Assembly (NCBI GenBank): GCA_951799445.1
Contig: OX637295.1
Location: 15,066,001 to 15,130,000 of the forward strand
Direction: 5' to 3'
Source: Pseudisothecium myosuroides
Lineage: Eukaryota > Streptophyta > Bryopsida > Hypnales > Lembophyllaceae
Length of the DNA: 64,000 nucleotides
The position numbers were made by a program, and so were the translations under genes. The number at the start of each line of letters is the position of its first letter. The first letter of the stretch is position 1. A model generated the notes under the pieces. The model saw only the letters and a program-made list of their open reading frames with translations. It was not told where the DNA came from and did no database searches. Below are positions 33,527 through 45,550 of the stretch, one piece after another.

Positions 33527-34551
33527 CCATAGCCAGAGGTCACCTTTGGCGAAAAATAATTAAAAAATTTAAAGCCGAATAATTTTGAAAATTAATAGTC
33601 ATTATGCCGAATTCAAGGAATATTACCTATAAAAAAAGCCGAAATGTTGGATTCAAACATATCAAGTCAATCTTGATGCCAACACATCATGTCCTCTAAA
33701 CTTGGGTGGAGAGGTCGTTTTTATAATTAAGTCCATTATCCATCATGAATCCTCAAAGAATATGGGACAATTTGAACATGAGAGCTTGACCACTCATTGT
33801 CAAAACGCAGGAATTGTGTTCAATGTAGAACTTCAAACCTCGTTTTTGCATAGTATAATAGTAAATTTCTAAAATATTTGAACTAAGAGAAGTTGGAAAA
33901 TTAAGCTAAATTTCATCTCCAAAAATCCGTTTGTGATTTTGAGCCTCTCAAAAAAAGTTATGGACAAAATTCAGAGAGGATGTTTGAAAATGTCAAAGAA
34001 AATGTCCCTCCCAACCCCTCTCTAAATTTTATCCATAACTTTTTATTGGAGACTCTAAATCTCAAACGGATTTTTGGACATGAAATTTAGACTAAATTCT
34101 CAACTTTTTTTAGTTCAAAGTTAAATTTTTTTTTTTAATATACTATGTCAAAATGAGGTCTAAAGTTCTACATTTAACATAATTTCTGCTTTTGACTTAA
34201 CTAAGTGTGAGTGGTTGTGCTTCTACTAATCCTAATTTACATATACCACATGGGTTGTCTTACCTACTGCTACCCCACTTGTATAAAGAGATTGTTTGTA
34301 CCTATTGCCATAGACCCATCAAAAGTGACTTCCACTTCTGTGTGGTGGTTCTTGAATATTGTACCTAGAGGTATGCAATGAAGAAATCTTCATGCAATTT
34401 CTGAATTTATTTGAAGGGTTGCCAGAAATTAAGAAAAACCACTGAATAATTGCCAAATAATTTAATAATTAAAAATCAACTGCCGAACCATCCATTTTGG
34501 TTTTAATTAATTATTTGGCAAAAGTGTGTTGAAGGTGACCTCCGGGTACGG
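33527..34551. mobile_element. TA-flanked foldback element with GGAGGTCACCTT ends (copy B only)
   Basis: The ends TACCATAGCCAGAGGTCACC and, inverted, TACCGTACCCGGAGGTCACC agree at most positions and are bordered by TA (33525-33526 and 34552-34553). Copy A lacks it near 4200. The core is an imperfect palindrome related to 18165-18595 and 49520-49950. The TA target would fit Tc1/mariner-type elements, but no transposase is present to confirm it. Confidence 0.68.
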
Positions 34552-35479
34552 TAGTGTTAGCATTAATGGAAAAAATTCAGGGCTTCCACATGTCGCAGAT
34601 GAATGAGTGAGCAAGGGATCCATTCACAACCCGATTCACAATTGTCCAACTCTGACCATACTGCAGAAACAACAATAAGCCTCTTGTAGAATTTATGAAA
34701 AGCGGAAAGGCTGAACAATGGACCCCATTAAGGTTGAAGCATGTTGTATTTTATCAGAAACCATCTGCCATTTCTGACCTTCCGGCTGGGCCTCAAAAGG
34801 TTAAGCTTAGTTAACTTACCTTTCAGCAATCCAGAACCTGGAGCAAAATTCATCTGCTTGATACGGTGTTCCATTGCTTCCAAACAATACGGCTGGTCTT
34901 CCGGCCAGCACACACCAGGCAGCAATGTGTGCTTGGCTCGAAGCTCCCCAGACAGTTACAACAAGGGACCTCTATGTGGTCCCTTTTATGGGGATCAGTC
35001 CCGTGGATCTCATGGCTTGATTGGAATGCAAAGTGTTTCAGCAATTCGGTTTGGGAAGCAGCCACCTGGGAGGCAGTTACAGACCACACCTGTGTATGTG
35101 GCATGGTTGAAGACCTTGAATCTTTGTGAATTGTACCCCGATAAGGCAACGGTCTTCCTCAGATGCTTTGAGAATACATGGTTGCAAACTTGCAATCTAG
35201 CTTCTTTGGAGTTAGGACCGGGCTTCAGATGCAGACATGCAGTGGAATTTGGCCCTCCCAAAAATGGGGGCTTTTTCATGAGACGCCTTCGGCCTCTCAC
35301 TCTCGCTCTGCTTGGTCAGGCGTTTTGGGCTTCAACTGGTAGTTCTGTGTGGTACTCTTCGGATGGTAGTCCTTAGTTTTGGAAAATTCTAGATAAAAAT
35401 TCGAAACAATGTGAAAAGCTACTGAGGCTTCTGCCTCCCTGCAATGGAAATCGTCCATGTGTTTCAAGCAAGAAAAAAA

Positions 35480-35594
35480 CAAAACAATAAGGCTGGTCAG
35501 AACTTATGTCACCCTCATCATAAACCCCTGCATAACGCAGCAGAGTGATGTGGTGCATGAGCTCGGAGGCAAACTCCATTTGGGGCATACTCAT
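35480..35594 (-). pseudogene. Small exon-like fragment inside the composite insertion
   Basis: The minus-strand frame from 35594 reads MSMPQMEFASELMHHITLL and then RYAGVYDEGDIS before it meets the A-rich tail of the neighbouring unit. The composition is protein-like. No family was recognised, and it may be a captured host exon. Confidence 0.25.
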
Positions 35595-36413
35595 GGATGT
35601 GAGAGTGATGTGTAAGCCAATTTTTCATCAAAGGTTCCAGCGTAGAATTGATGCAAATTGTTTACTGAAAATACTACCAAATAAAGCAGGGGTTTCTGAG
35701 CCTGCGTAATACCAACAGTAATGTGATTGGAGATGCGTACCAATATGGCACCACAGATTGATAGAATGCAAGGAGCCAGTGTATGGACTCAACAAATGCA
35801 GTAATCATGAACAAGAGCAACCACAAAAATCTAGTTGCTAGGCTATTTTGTCTCTGTCCTCAAGGAAAAAGCATGAACTGTGCAGAGCAGAAAGAGTCAT
35901 GGGTATTGAAAATTTATTGAAAAACTTTTGTCTGCTGGACTGCTGGTAGTATTGATTAGTGGTACCTTGGTTGAACTTGGTTCTAACAGCATTCTCTTGT
36001 CACTGTGACTGTGACAATGACAATGAAAATGGGTGATGGAATTTGTCCATGTGTTTCAAAATAAAAATAAATAAATAAATGAAAGTGGGTGCATGCGGAG
36101 TTGTGCTCAAGGCAATTGGAAGTTGATTATGGTGGGATGTGCTAAAATTGCCCTTAGCCCCTTATTCTAATAGTATCCTCTAAAATAGGGATAACTATGC
36201 TCAAGGTATTGATATTGAACATTTCAACGTGGGAGTACTTTTCAATCACCCCCAATTTCAACTTCAAAATTTTATTGCTAATTTAATGGCAATAAAAAGT
36301 ATATATCTGTATGAAATTGGCTTCTATTTTTTATCAAATAGATTTGACCAAAAAATGCTTCAGGTATTAGTGGTTCAGTGCAACCCTTCTGAAAAACTAA
36401 GTGAATCAATATC

Positions 36414-36792
36414 TAAAGGAGATTCCCATTCTTGATCACCCCCTACACAATGTAGGCCACTCTCTTTTCGTGCACGAGGAGATGAACAATGATTAATTAT
36501 AATGTTGTTCCCAATGTGGTTGTAACACATTGTGATTGTTCTACAAGACTCTCAATATTGGAACCAACCCTTGGTGGATTTTGCAACCAGCCCTTCGTTG
36601 GAAATAGGAAGGTCTAAACGGGATCTTCCGCTCAAAAATTCATGGTAATTATGTTTTAAGAAATAAAAAATTTGAAAATTATGAAAACCTTCTAAACTCT
36701 ATTTCTGCACACTGGAAAATTTCCCCACTGAAGAAACCCACTGTACAGATACGCGGAACTGCTTAAGTGGTTAGGAATAGGAAGTCTCCCTT
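36414..36792. mobile_element. Third, diverged copy of the GGAGGCAA-type MITE
   Basis: It follows the same internal order as 2423-2821 (AATGATTAATTAT, CTACAAGACTCTCAATATTGG, GGTAATTATGTTTTAAGAAAT). The ends are decayed to TAAAGGAGATTCCCATTC at the left and GAAGTCTCCCTTA at the right. It is older or of another subfamily than the two duplicated copies. Confidence 0.6.
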
Positions 36793-38175
36793 AGAAGGAT
36801 GGTTCAATGTATTCTTTCTTTCAGTGGAAATGGTCTATTTGTTTTTAAAAAACAAACCACACTAGGATGCTCTCTGGACCCCCACTAGAATGTAACTTAC
36901 CATTGGTTGAGTTTCTGACTGCCTCTTGGAGAAGAAGGCCTACTGTCTCGTAGTGGTAATCCAGTTGCATTCAAGCATCCCCATGTGCCGTCCATGACAC
37001 ACTCAATGGCCATGGAACTCACTCAGCCAGGCTTCCAGCACTTTGCAAGGAATGCAAGCTTCCTCTCTGCATAAGTTTAAGCTTCAACTGGGACACCTCA
37101 TATTTGCTCAAATCACCTGATCTCACAAACCTGGCAGTCTGGCACTATTCCACAATTATGGCCATCTCGAAACTCAACAGATCCATCCAAGAAGTACTGC
37201 GGTAGTATTGAGAGCTCTGTGCTCTTAAATGTGTCTGAGGACCCTCAATTAACTTACTGCATTAAAACAATTAAATGGGAGCCCCAGCTATGCAGACCTG
37301 GACATCTCGGTCTCAAGTGTCCGGGCTACATAATTACTTTGATCTGCTTGCTCAGTATCTATCAAATTTGCATGCAACTGTACATGGAAATAGGAACTCA
37401 TGCATGAGGGCCAGCTGTACAAACAAGTAGATCCTTGGCTTTGAGTCGGTTGTAGTGACGCAGATGGTCATGATGGATATTCGTGGGTATCCTTCGCTTT
37501 GACAAATACAAAGCATTCCACGTTCAAGGAAATAAGGTTAAAGTAGCAATATTGCACAAACTTGGCACTTTCAGGTTTAGACCATGTGGTCTGAAACGCA
37601 AACCAATCCTAGATTTTAGACTATGGCATTGACTTTTTGGTTTTTGAATATGAATTTCCAAATCCCGTCTACAATCCCTTTCACATTGCATAATGCAATT
37701 AGGATTTGGTTGGAGTGGGTAGCTAGAACCTCAAAGTTACACCGAAGTACCAAATGTTCTTATTTTATATTCATGTAGGCATATATGTATTTTTTACAAA
37801 GATGATTCAATGGAAGAATCTATTATAATAAGAACTTACGGTTTACAATCTACCATGACTTCCTCAAATGCAATGCAAGTTTCCGTCAAGGAAAGTATAT
37901 ACGCAAGTGACGCAACTAGTAATTTGGTAGTACTTATAAAGTTATGATTGGTGCCTTATTTGGTGTATGAAGATGAGTGTTTAAACATGTATTTGGATTG
38001 GTGTTAGTAAAATAAATCTACTTCAATATATAAGGTGGCATGTCTTTAAAATGACCTTCAAAGCATTGATCGGATTTTGAAAGGATTTGCACTTCCTCCA
38101 TTTTTCAATCAATTTTAATAAGGAACATATAGAAGTTGTATCGAATCCATTTTGATTCATATGTTTCAAACTCTT

Positions 38176-38765
38176 CTTGAATTAGCAGTTAAAAATTGGA
38201 AGGTGCTCTAAAAGGTCACTATCAAGACATTGAAAATTTGAGTATGTACTCTAATGCTAATGGACACTCAAGTGTTGGAGAAATTGTAGTACATCCCACC
38301 TCTCAATATATTCATTGCTAAAACCTTTGTTGGCACTATTCTTAATTCAACACTTATTAAGAACATATGTACATTGTTGATTTATTTTTCAAATATGAGA
38401 AGTACCATTAGCAAGGTCTACAAGGCCATTTCCATATTATTTTTTTTCCAAAGGAACGGTAACCATTGCATTCAAAAACACAAGAAAAAGGAAACAATCA
38501 GTCCGGCTCAAGCGGACGGTTCAGCCTAGGTGGAAGGCTGAGAGAAAGGTGCCACTGGGGCTTGTAGAAACTACCAGAGCAAAAAACCTCATTTTTGCAC
38601 CAAGTGTCCTTAAAATCCTGAATAATGAAAAGTTTCTTATCCTCACTGCAATGCTTGAAGGAGGAGAGAGAGTGGTTTCTATGGGCCATGCCAGCTAAGA
38701 TGGTGTCCCTCCAAGCAAGGGATTTCCATATAGTTTTCAATAGCAAGTTTAACTACATGGGACTT
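38176..38765. mobile_element. 590-bp insertion in copy B with a coding-like relic
   Basis: Copy A joins AAACTCTT to GTGTCCATTT near 5710, while copy B has 590 bp in between. The minus-strand frame 38498-38746 is open for 82 codons and contains SLAWRDTILAGMAHRNHS and FKDTWCKNEVFC. Its domain is unknown. The insertion ends are not clear inverted repeats. Confidence 0.4.
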
Positions 38766-40297
38766 GTGTCCATTTACGGTGTTGGTTTGAAATAAATGAA
38801 GTTACCTTCCTGTAGGTTTAGTTGAGTTAATTTGATTGTATGAACTGCTTGTCATGGCGTCGGTAAAATTATACACATTCTGAGTAACTTCTAGAAAGCA
38901 TTGAAGAGATCAATTTGGATCACACACATTGAAGGTCCTTTCTGGGTATCTATGACTTGCTGATCTGTAAAGATCCACATGTCCACTCCTAGCAGGAGTC
39001 CATCAAGAAACTATACGTCCACGATATAGCTCATCCACTCCAAATGCTATGCAAGAATCAGACTTGTCTCACCCTCCATGGTTTATAATGCTTATTTTAT
39101 GAAAACTGAATCCAAGCAAATCACCTCCAAGATGGGAGATTCCATTAAATGGTGGTATTCCATATGCCATTTTTCCATCCATTTCCTTCTTTAGTTCTAA
39201 ACTCTAGAACTATTATAGATTTTAGAGCACAGAGTCTACACGGAAAGTTCCAAGTTTGTGGTATACTGCCATTTTAAGGAAATTTTGGTTCAAGTCAATA
39301 CTGAGTCACACAGAATTTGGAGGTATGGATATAAATATGAACAATGAATAGAATGAAATCACAATGGAGTATTCAGGAGACAACCTTTATGTTCAAAGAA
39401 GACTCACTAGTCCTTATCACCAAAATTGTGACACAAATCTATAGCTCTCAAAACTAGGACTGGTATAGACTTACGTCTCGGCCACACATCCTGATCATGC
39501 CAAAGTCAAGGAATAATGTCAATTTAATGAAATTTTGACCTGCAGTCCTTGTTTGGGAAGGAAGCATCATTTTCCTGTGCCATCCTGCCATCTGCTTATG
39601 AATTTGAAAGGTACCCAGATGTTTTGAAATTAAACAAGTGTCAGACTTTGGACTGTAAGCCATTATCCTCGGCCATGGTTCATGGTCACCAACTGATGAG
39701 AAACCACAGGAAGCAAGAGATGGAGGAGTGATTTGATGGGAAACCTTGTCTAAATACATGGTCTGTGTATGGTTTGAACCAGTGTTGGGTGTGGTTTGGG
39801 TTTTGGAGATACCAGATGGGTAATGATATTCATTTTCCGAGGGCATCACTGGGCTTGAGGTTACTGGAACCCATCTTTTGTTAAAATAGCGGTGTGGTAT
39901 CAACAAAATAAATTAGGAGTGTCTTGTGGATCAATGTAATGTTAGTCTATAATTTCAGCTTTTGGAAATGGAAATATACCAGATTGGTACATTCAATGGT
40001 TTGAGCCAAGAGTGCCCCAGTGTGGAATGGTTGCATTTTTACTTCATGCATGCCGGCACTCAAGTTAGTACATGGACAAACTCCAATTTTTTTGGAAGTT
40101 ATATGTATAGCTCAAGAATCCAACACAACTTATACTACAAAAAGGAATGAACTTCATGATCTTGTACATTTTCAGAACCTCAAGCATTACAAAATTCATT
40201 TTACTTATTGCAACTATCTCACTCAAATTGGAGTTCATGAAATTGCAGCAATCGTAATAAGAACCTCTATTGTAGTTCCTAGCAAATTCCAAGTTAA

Positions 40298-41232
40298 CCC
40301 CTAAAGGACCAAACACCATTTTTTGGCAACATAGCGATTTTGGGCAGCTCACTACAAATGGAAATTTTACTATTTTTTTTTGAAACTTTCACACAAGATG
40401 TGCCCGAGGTGTAGCTTCAAAGCCCAACAATTTTCATAACTTTTGACTACATGGCTAAAAAGTTATTGCATGAAATGTAATTTTCCACGTTCGGCGGGCA
40501 ACCCGGGCAGCTGAAAAAAATTCTTTAAAAATCACTTTTTTGAAAAATTAAAATTTGAAATTGGTTCTTTAGATTTATATATACATGGGAAGCTTTGAAT
40601 CATTCTATTTGGATTAATGAGTCAAAAGTTATGACGATTCTTAGTTTGAGCGTAGTTATGGAATCTCTACTCTAAAATAAACTTTGAAGTCCTTTATTTA
40701 ACTCAATTTTCAATATTTTTGAAAAAAAGTAAAACAATTGGGTGTAGATTGTTTATTACAACATTCCAACCGTTGGGATTGGCATTTTTCAATTCCATAA
40801 CAAAATTCTTGACAATTTAGTATTTTGAGTCATTCTCTACCTTTTTCTACTTACTATTTTTTTTCCTATATGTTGTGCAATTCCAAATGATCTGAAAATT
40901 TTCAAGCATGTAGCCAACTTGCTTTGAAAAATGAATCCAAAGAGTAACAACCATTTTGGACATTTTTCATACAAATGTAACCTTGTGAAGGGCAGCTGCC
41001 CGTTTTTTCGCAGGGACAAAAAAAGGGGTTTTATCAATTCAAACGCTAATATCTTGCAATCTACATGGTGGAAAATTTTGAATTTTTTTTCACATCTTCT
41101 TAAACCAGTTTACTACAAGATCCTACGGTTACATGTGTTCAAAAATGTTTAAAAAAAATAAATTGGTACTTGCTTTAAAAATGGCAGTTTTGGAGCGGTT
41201 TTGGTGAAAACATAGTCAAAAACCTTTAGGAG
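40298..41232. mobile_element. TTAA-family element 8
   Basis: TTAA flanks it at 40294-40297 and 41233-41236. The left end CCCCTAAAGGACCAAAC is of L type and the right end CCTTTAGGAG is of R type. It is 935 bp with no transposase ORF. The surrounding 40231-41275 has no counterpart in copy A near 9440, so a clean empty site cannot be shown; copy A may have a deletion. Confidence 0.82.
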
Positions 41233-41429
41233 TTAAGTACACTCTTATGGCATTCTGAATTGCATCATTGTAATGGTATGAGGTCAGGTTTAAAAAAATT
41301 GAAACCTGCAAGGTCGGATTCTGCTGGTCGTCTGTGCATGGCGGATTGGTGTATAAGGTGCGTGCCATTTCTTTGCTAAAAGTAATTAAGTAATTATGGT
41401 ACAGGAAGAACAGACAATGCCAAGATGAA

Positions 41430-42512
41430 CAGTGGAAGCGTTGAATCGTCTGCATGCATCTGAAGACAGGAGACAGAGAGCCGGTGGATTGCTTCGTATA
41501 AAGAATTGAATTATTTTCAGTTCTCTTTGTTCTTTGGATCACACTAAGTTTCCTTTGTCGGTAACTTGAAAATCAGATTACGCTCAGGCACATATGGCGA
41601 CCAGGGAAGACAAACAGGCACTAGGATCAACCATCGGAATTCGGACACAACGGGTCATCCAGCTTTAGCCTGTCACGCGTAATTTGGTACAGCTTTTAAT
41701 TCTGTGACAGGCTCAAGCAGGACTGCGAATGGCAAACCGTTGTGCAATTTGGTACGTACAGTTTCCTTCCTAATCTCAGAAATGTCATTGAAGGTTTTTG
41801 TAATTATCACACCTGGGTCGCTTATTCCTTAAGAGTATCATTCTGACAAAGAAAGGATGATTTATACCCTGGCACCAAAAGTTGCTGAGTTTGGCAGAAC
41901 ATAAATGCACAGACGACTGAACAGAAGATGAGGGACTAATACACCCAAACCTCTTTAATTTTAGCCTTCACTGTGACCAGACCCACCGTTTTCTCACTAA
42001 AAAAGACTACCAAGCAACCCTGTGAACCCCAGTGCTCTTATATTTAGCTTTCGCAAGCAACACAACTTTATCAGTGTTACAAATTACTCCATGTGATCAT
42101 GTGCATTTTGCATGCCTAGGCTGTGATTTCATTGAGGTGTACATCCCAGTTTGAGGAAACTACAAGCCGTTTGTTACTCCTAAGCATAGAGACGCGTGAG
42201 TCACACTCAGTTCTCAAAATAACTTACAACTTGATCGATCTCTTCGCTCGAAACCTATTCCAAAGACTTTTCACAGTAGCACATTGGAATACCGATGGCA
42301 AATCTCTCATCTCACCATGTTACTTGGATTGGTCAACGAAGTACTCTCGCTGTCAACCAATTCAACACCTTCGTGCTGGATGTATAAGTCGTGCATTCAT
42401 TTACCACTGAAACTCGACAAACCGATGTCACCTGACATGTTCACTTGGTGCCGATGTGTCACTTCAATAGGATACTCGGGAAGAGAAGTAAAAGCTCTCT
42501 TCCGGACTTGAA
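41430..42512. other. Highly conserved 3' flank of bHLH copy B
   Basis: Near-identical partner of 9560-10689, differing by short indels (for example around 41878 and 42432). It is probably the 3' untranslated region and adjacent DNA. Confidence 0.5.
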
Positions 42513-44597
42513 TCAGCTCTGTGTGAGCATACTCCTCAACGCTCTGATAATCAAGGTCGAAGAAGATTGTATCTCTGATATTCTCTGCGACAGTGCCTGT
42601 AACTGCAAGAGCAAATAACATGGAGCACAGTTTCATGGATCCAGGGATGCCTAAATGACACTCCGAACAATGAGCACCAAAAATGGATCTAGACTCATAT
42701 CACTCTCAATTGATCGGTCCCCTCTGCACCTTCCTTCTAATGAGCTTGAGGGAGGTACAAATCTTGCTATAAGGGTCCTATCAGGAACACCCACCCACCC
42801 AAAACAGTTCCAGACATGCTCTTCAGGAAATTCTCAAGCGTTTGATCATTTGAAGGTTTCAATGAAATTTGGGCCCAGACGAATCCACAAATCCATTTTA
42901 AGGAAATTGCCCATCTCCGCACCTTCCTTCTAATGAGCTTGAGGGAGGTACAAATCTTCCTAACACTGTCGAATCGGGAAACAACCACCCACCCACCCAA
43001 AACAGTTCCAGACGTGCTCTTCAGGAAATTCTCAAACGTGTGATCACTTGAAGGTTTAAATGTAATTTAGACCCCAGACGTGGACTCAGGGTGGTCGCAG
43101 AAGCAAACCGACCTCATTCACTGGATAAAACACTCCTGAGTCCACTGCAATTAATTAAAATGCGACCTTAACTCTCCAAATGCATTTGATGCCAATCATT
43201 AGTCATTCAAATCGGCAGCTTACCTTAGAGCAAGTGACGACGCATTGTATGTACCCTTTCCCCACCCTAAGGATTGAACACTGCGTCACGTCAAACCCCA
43301 ACGACTGCACAGCTTGAAGCAGAGCGCTCTGGAAATTTGGACGAGGCTTGTTCCACAACATCTCCATGACGACGTCCTTCTCTCCTATGTGCACGTGAAT
43401 GGCGCTTAAAGTGCCAGCACTAGGCACAAGCACAGGATCAGCTCGCACCCCGACGCCATCTGAGGAAGCGGATAACGGAGAATCGAACTTACAATTCTCG
43501 GGCGACGACCGCTGCTTCGTCGGGATGCATCGCGAAGGGTTGACAGCCGCTCCTAATGGTCCACGAAGAGGAGCTAAGGACCTCGTTTTCTTGCTCCGTG
43601 GTGACTGGTCGCCTGATGCCATTAACTTCAAATCAGCACGACGATCCAGAAGTTGGGCTTTCTTCTGCTCCAGAGCTCCCACAAACGAGATTGTGTCCTC
43701 CACCATCACTGCCCTCTCCCTCTGCCACCCCAAAACTCACTTTGCTCAGAAAAATAATAGCGGACGTCGACGGTACACACTTACCAATTGCCGACGTTTC
43801 CTGAAATGAATTACTGCTTAGGGTGCCAGCGAGAACTCAACTCCATCTCAGTCCTAGCTTGTGGTCATAGATCTTCCAACGTTTTAAACCTCGGCAATTC
43901 AAAACATTGAAATCCTATGACCAACGTCATGTGAACCAGGTTAGTGAGAAGGGAGCTTTACTTTCGGCGCTGGAGGCAACAGAGACTCCAGAATCGAATA
44001 CTTGGCAGACATGTCGTCTCTCCTCTGCCGCTCCCGAATGATGTGCTTCGCTTCCGTGGGCACGCGATTGTCGTTTGATTTCGGCCCCGCAGCATCAAGT
44101 CCTAGTTCTTGTGGACTCTTCTTCTTCTTGGGAGGACACTTCGGCTTGGTCGTTCCACTGTCACGTGATCTCTTCGGCGTCACCACTGGCGGAGTCTTCG
44201 GTGCGAAAGACATGGGCGTCGTGGGGGCTGTAATTTCAAACCCTCTGGTTCCTGTCTGTAAGGAGTAAGGCTTGGTGTTCACCGCCAAGGGGTTTCGAAT
44301 GCTAGCGGGGGCTGGAACCGCAGAGGTCACTACTGGGATGGTCCTACTGCTATGAGAAGGCAAGAGTGGAATTGACAGAGGATTCGGAGGCGAAAGAGTA
44401 AATGATGATCTATGGTTCGGGTAGGAAGCAGGCACCGCTTGTTCGTGGCCCAAGTTTATCTCCGGAAGCTCGATGTCGACCAGCATGGCATCCAGGCTGG
44501 GAATGGTCCCCTCGGGACCCATGACGTCGTTCAGAAGGGTGCCACAGAATGGGGTTTGCCATTGAAACATTTCCTCCAACGAATCCACTAGCTCCAT
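42513..44597 (-). CDS. bHLH transcription factor with C-terminal ACT-like region, copy B
   Basis: The three coding exons are 44597-43962, 43721-43224 and 42602-42513, all phase 0, giving 407 residues. The splice sites and start context are the same as in copy A, and intron 1 is the same length (240 bp). The basic region has His185, Glu189 and Arg193 in the H-E-R arrangement. Basic region, helices and loop are identical to copy A. The N-terminal 150 residues carry about 15 substitutions and one in-frame 8-residue insertion after RTI. Exon 2 differs at four residues and exon 3 at one. The ACT-like region follows at about 315-398. Both copies are therefore open and presumably functional. Dimer partners and targets are unknown. 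Confidence 0.9.
42727..43060. repeat. Tandem duplication inside intron 2 of bHLH copy B
   Basis: A block starting GCACCTTCCTTCTAATGAGC occurs at 42727 and again at 42919, separated by a remnant of the ATGGGCAATTT MITE right end (42893-42918). The second unit matches copy A (11091 onward) closely, while the first is more diverged. Copy A has one unit preceded by the whole MITE. Confidence 0.78.
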
Positions 44598-45073
44598 GAT
44601 GAGAACACCGCCTGCTCTAGCTAGTATGAAAACACTCTCAAACGTTTCCTATTCTCAATAATTCCAGTTCGGTGCTGGCGGTATCCAACTAGTACTGCCG
44701 TGCCCGCTTCGTGCTGGAGATCACGAGGTGGAGGGGGATTGACAGCTCCGGCCAACTCCGCAAGTAACACCTCCAAATTGATCCAACCCAACGGCACTTT
44801 GAAAGAGGTGATAGTTTCAAGTCGCCCACATCCTAAAGGCGATTCCTTGGCTTTCGGTGGGGCGACACTTTTCGAAGTTTTCTCCAGGTGCACCGATCGA
44901 TCATTGCAATTCGACACTTGTCCTCTGACTGCATTGTTTGGCTGCAGCTCTGGAATGAAAACGGTCGATCATGTGAGATTGACTTGACTATCACTGAATT
45001 AATAGCTATAAGACATTCTAGTAGCTACAAACAGTGGCCGCTGCTACATTGATATGTCGTACTCAGTCTGAGG
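44598..45073 (-). promoter_or_regulatory. Upstream region of bHLH copy B
   Basis: Conserved counterpart of 12747-13226. A 98-codon minus frame (44621-44917) is open here but broken in copy A, so it is treated as 5' untranslated or promoter DNA. Confidence 0.45.
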
Positions 45074-45083
45074 TTGACACAAT

Positions 45084-45490
45084 CGCACAATTTGGTCTCC
45101 AAGGCTTCTAGAACCTGCAGCCTCCTCACCTGTTGGAGAATCCCGCAATTTGGTCTGCAAGGCTTTTACAACCTGCAGCCTCCTCACGTTTTGGAGAATC
45201 GCACAGTATGGTCTCTAAGGCTCCTAGAACCTTCATCCTCCTCACCTGTTGGAGCCTCCAACTTTCAGACACCTGTAGAGTACTCAATCTTAGTTGATAC
45301 AATCGCACCATATGGTCTCCAAGGCTTCTAGAAACTGCAACCTCCTCACTGTTGGAGAATCCAACTTTCAGACACCTGCAGAGTACTCATTCTTGGTTGA
45401 TACAATCGCACCATATGATCTCCAAGGCTTTTAGAACCTGCAGCCTCTTCACTTGTTGGAGCCTCCAACTTTCAGACACTTGCAGAGAAT
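45084..45490. repeat. Promoter-proximal minisatellite, five units (copy B)
   Basis: Five units begin near 45084, 45145, 45199, 45305 and 45408, with the core GGTCTCCAAGGCTTCTAGAA and CTGCAGCCTCCTCA. Short units of about 60 bp and long units of about 105 bp with ACTTTCAGACACCTG are mixed. Copy A has two. Confidence 0.8.
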
Positions 45491-45550
45491 TGCGAGTGAT
45501 ATGGAGGTTTTCATTTATGAGGAGTCATTAAGGACTTTACAAAGATGAGA

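Larger units (their letters stand above)
34778..36930 (+). mobile_element. 2.15-kb composite insertion with retroelement-like features (copy B only)
   Basis: Copy A joins CATTTCTGA directly to GAAGAAAGCC (about 4418), so this block is an insertion. Plus-strand frame 34741-35376 is open for 211 codons and contains FLRCFENTWLQT. The stretch then runs to GTCCATGTGTTTCAAGC and an A-rich tail at 35476, which looks like a non-LTR retroelement 3' end. A second GTCCATGTGTTTCAAA followed by AAAATAAATAAATAAATG lies at 36046. The MITE 36414-36792 sits at the right side. The retroelement identity is a hypothesis, as no reverse transcriptase motif is present. Confidence 0.4.
34554..39893 (-). pseudogene. 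Degraded multi-exon gene, copy B (unidentified)
   Basis: This is the partner of 4069-7940. The best exon-like stretch is 39893-39545, open for over 110 codons from KRWVPVTSSPVMP through HLGTFQIHKQMAGWHRK to a GACTGCAG|GTC donor-like site. Others contain QKGPSMCVIQIDLF (about 38935), KLIEGPQTHLRAQSS (about 37240), VMDGTWGCLNATGLPLRDS (about 36960) and YGQSWTIVNRVVNG (about 34660). A 2.15-kb insertion at 34778-36930 splits the downstream part, and the QQVIDTQ exon has an in-frame stop that copy A lacks. The family is unknown, and expression is unlikely as a full-length protein. Confidence 0.35.

Noticed and set aside
34741..35376. 211-codon plus-strand ORF as an intact gene
   Set aside because: It starts in duplicated sequence outside the insertion, overlaps open frames on the other strand and lacks a known domain. 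It is kept only as part of the insertion description.
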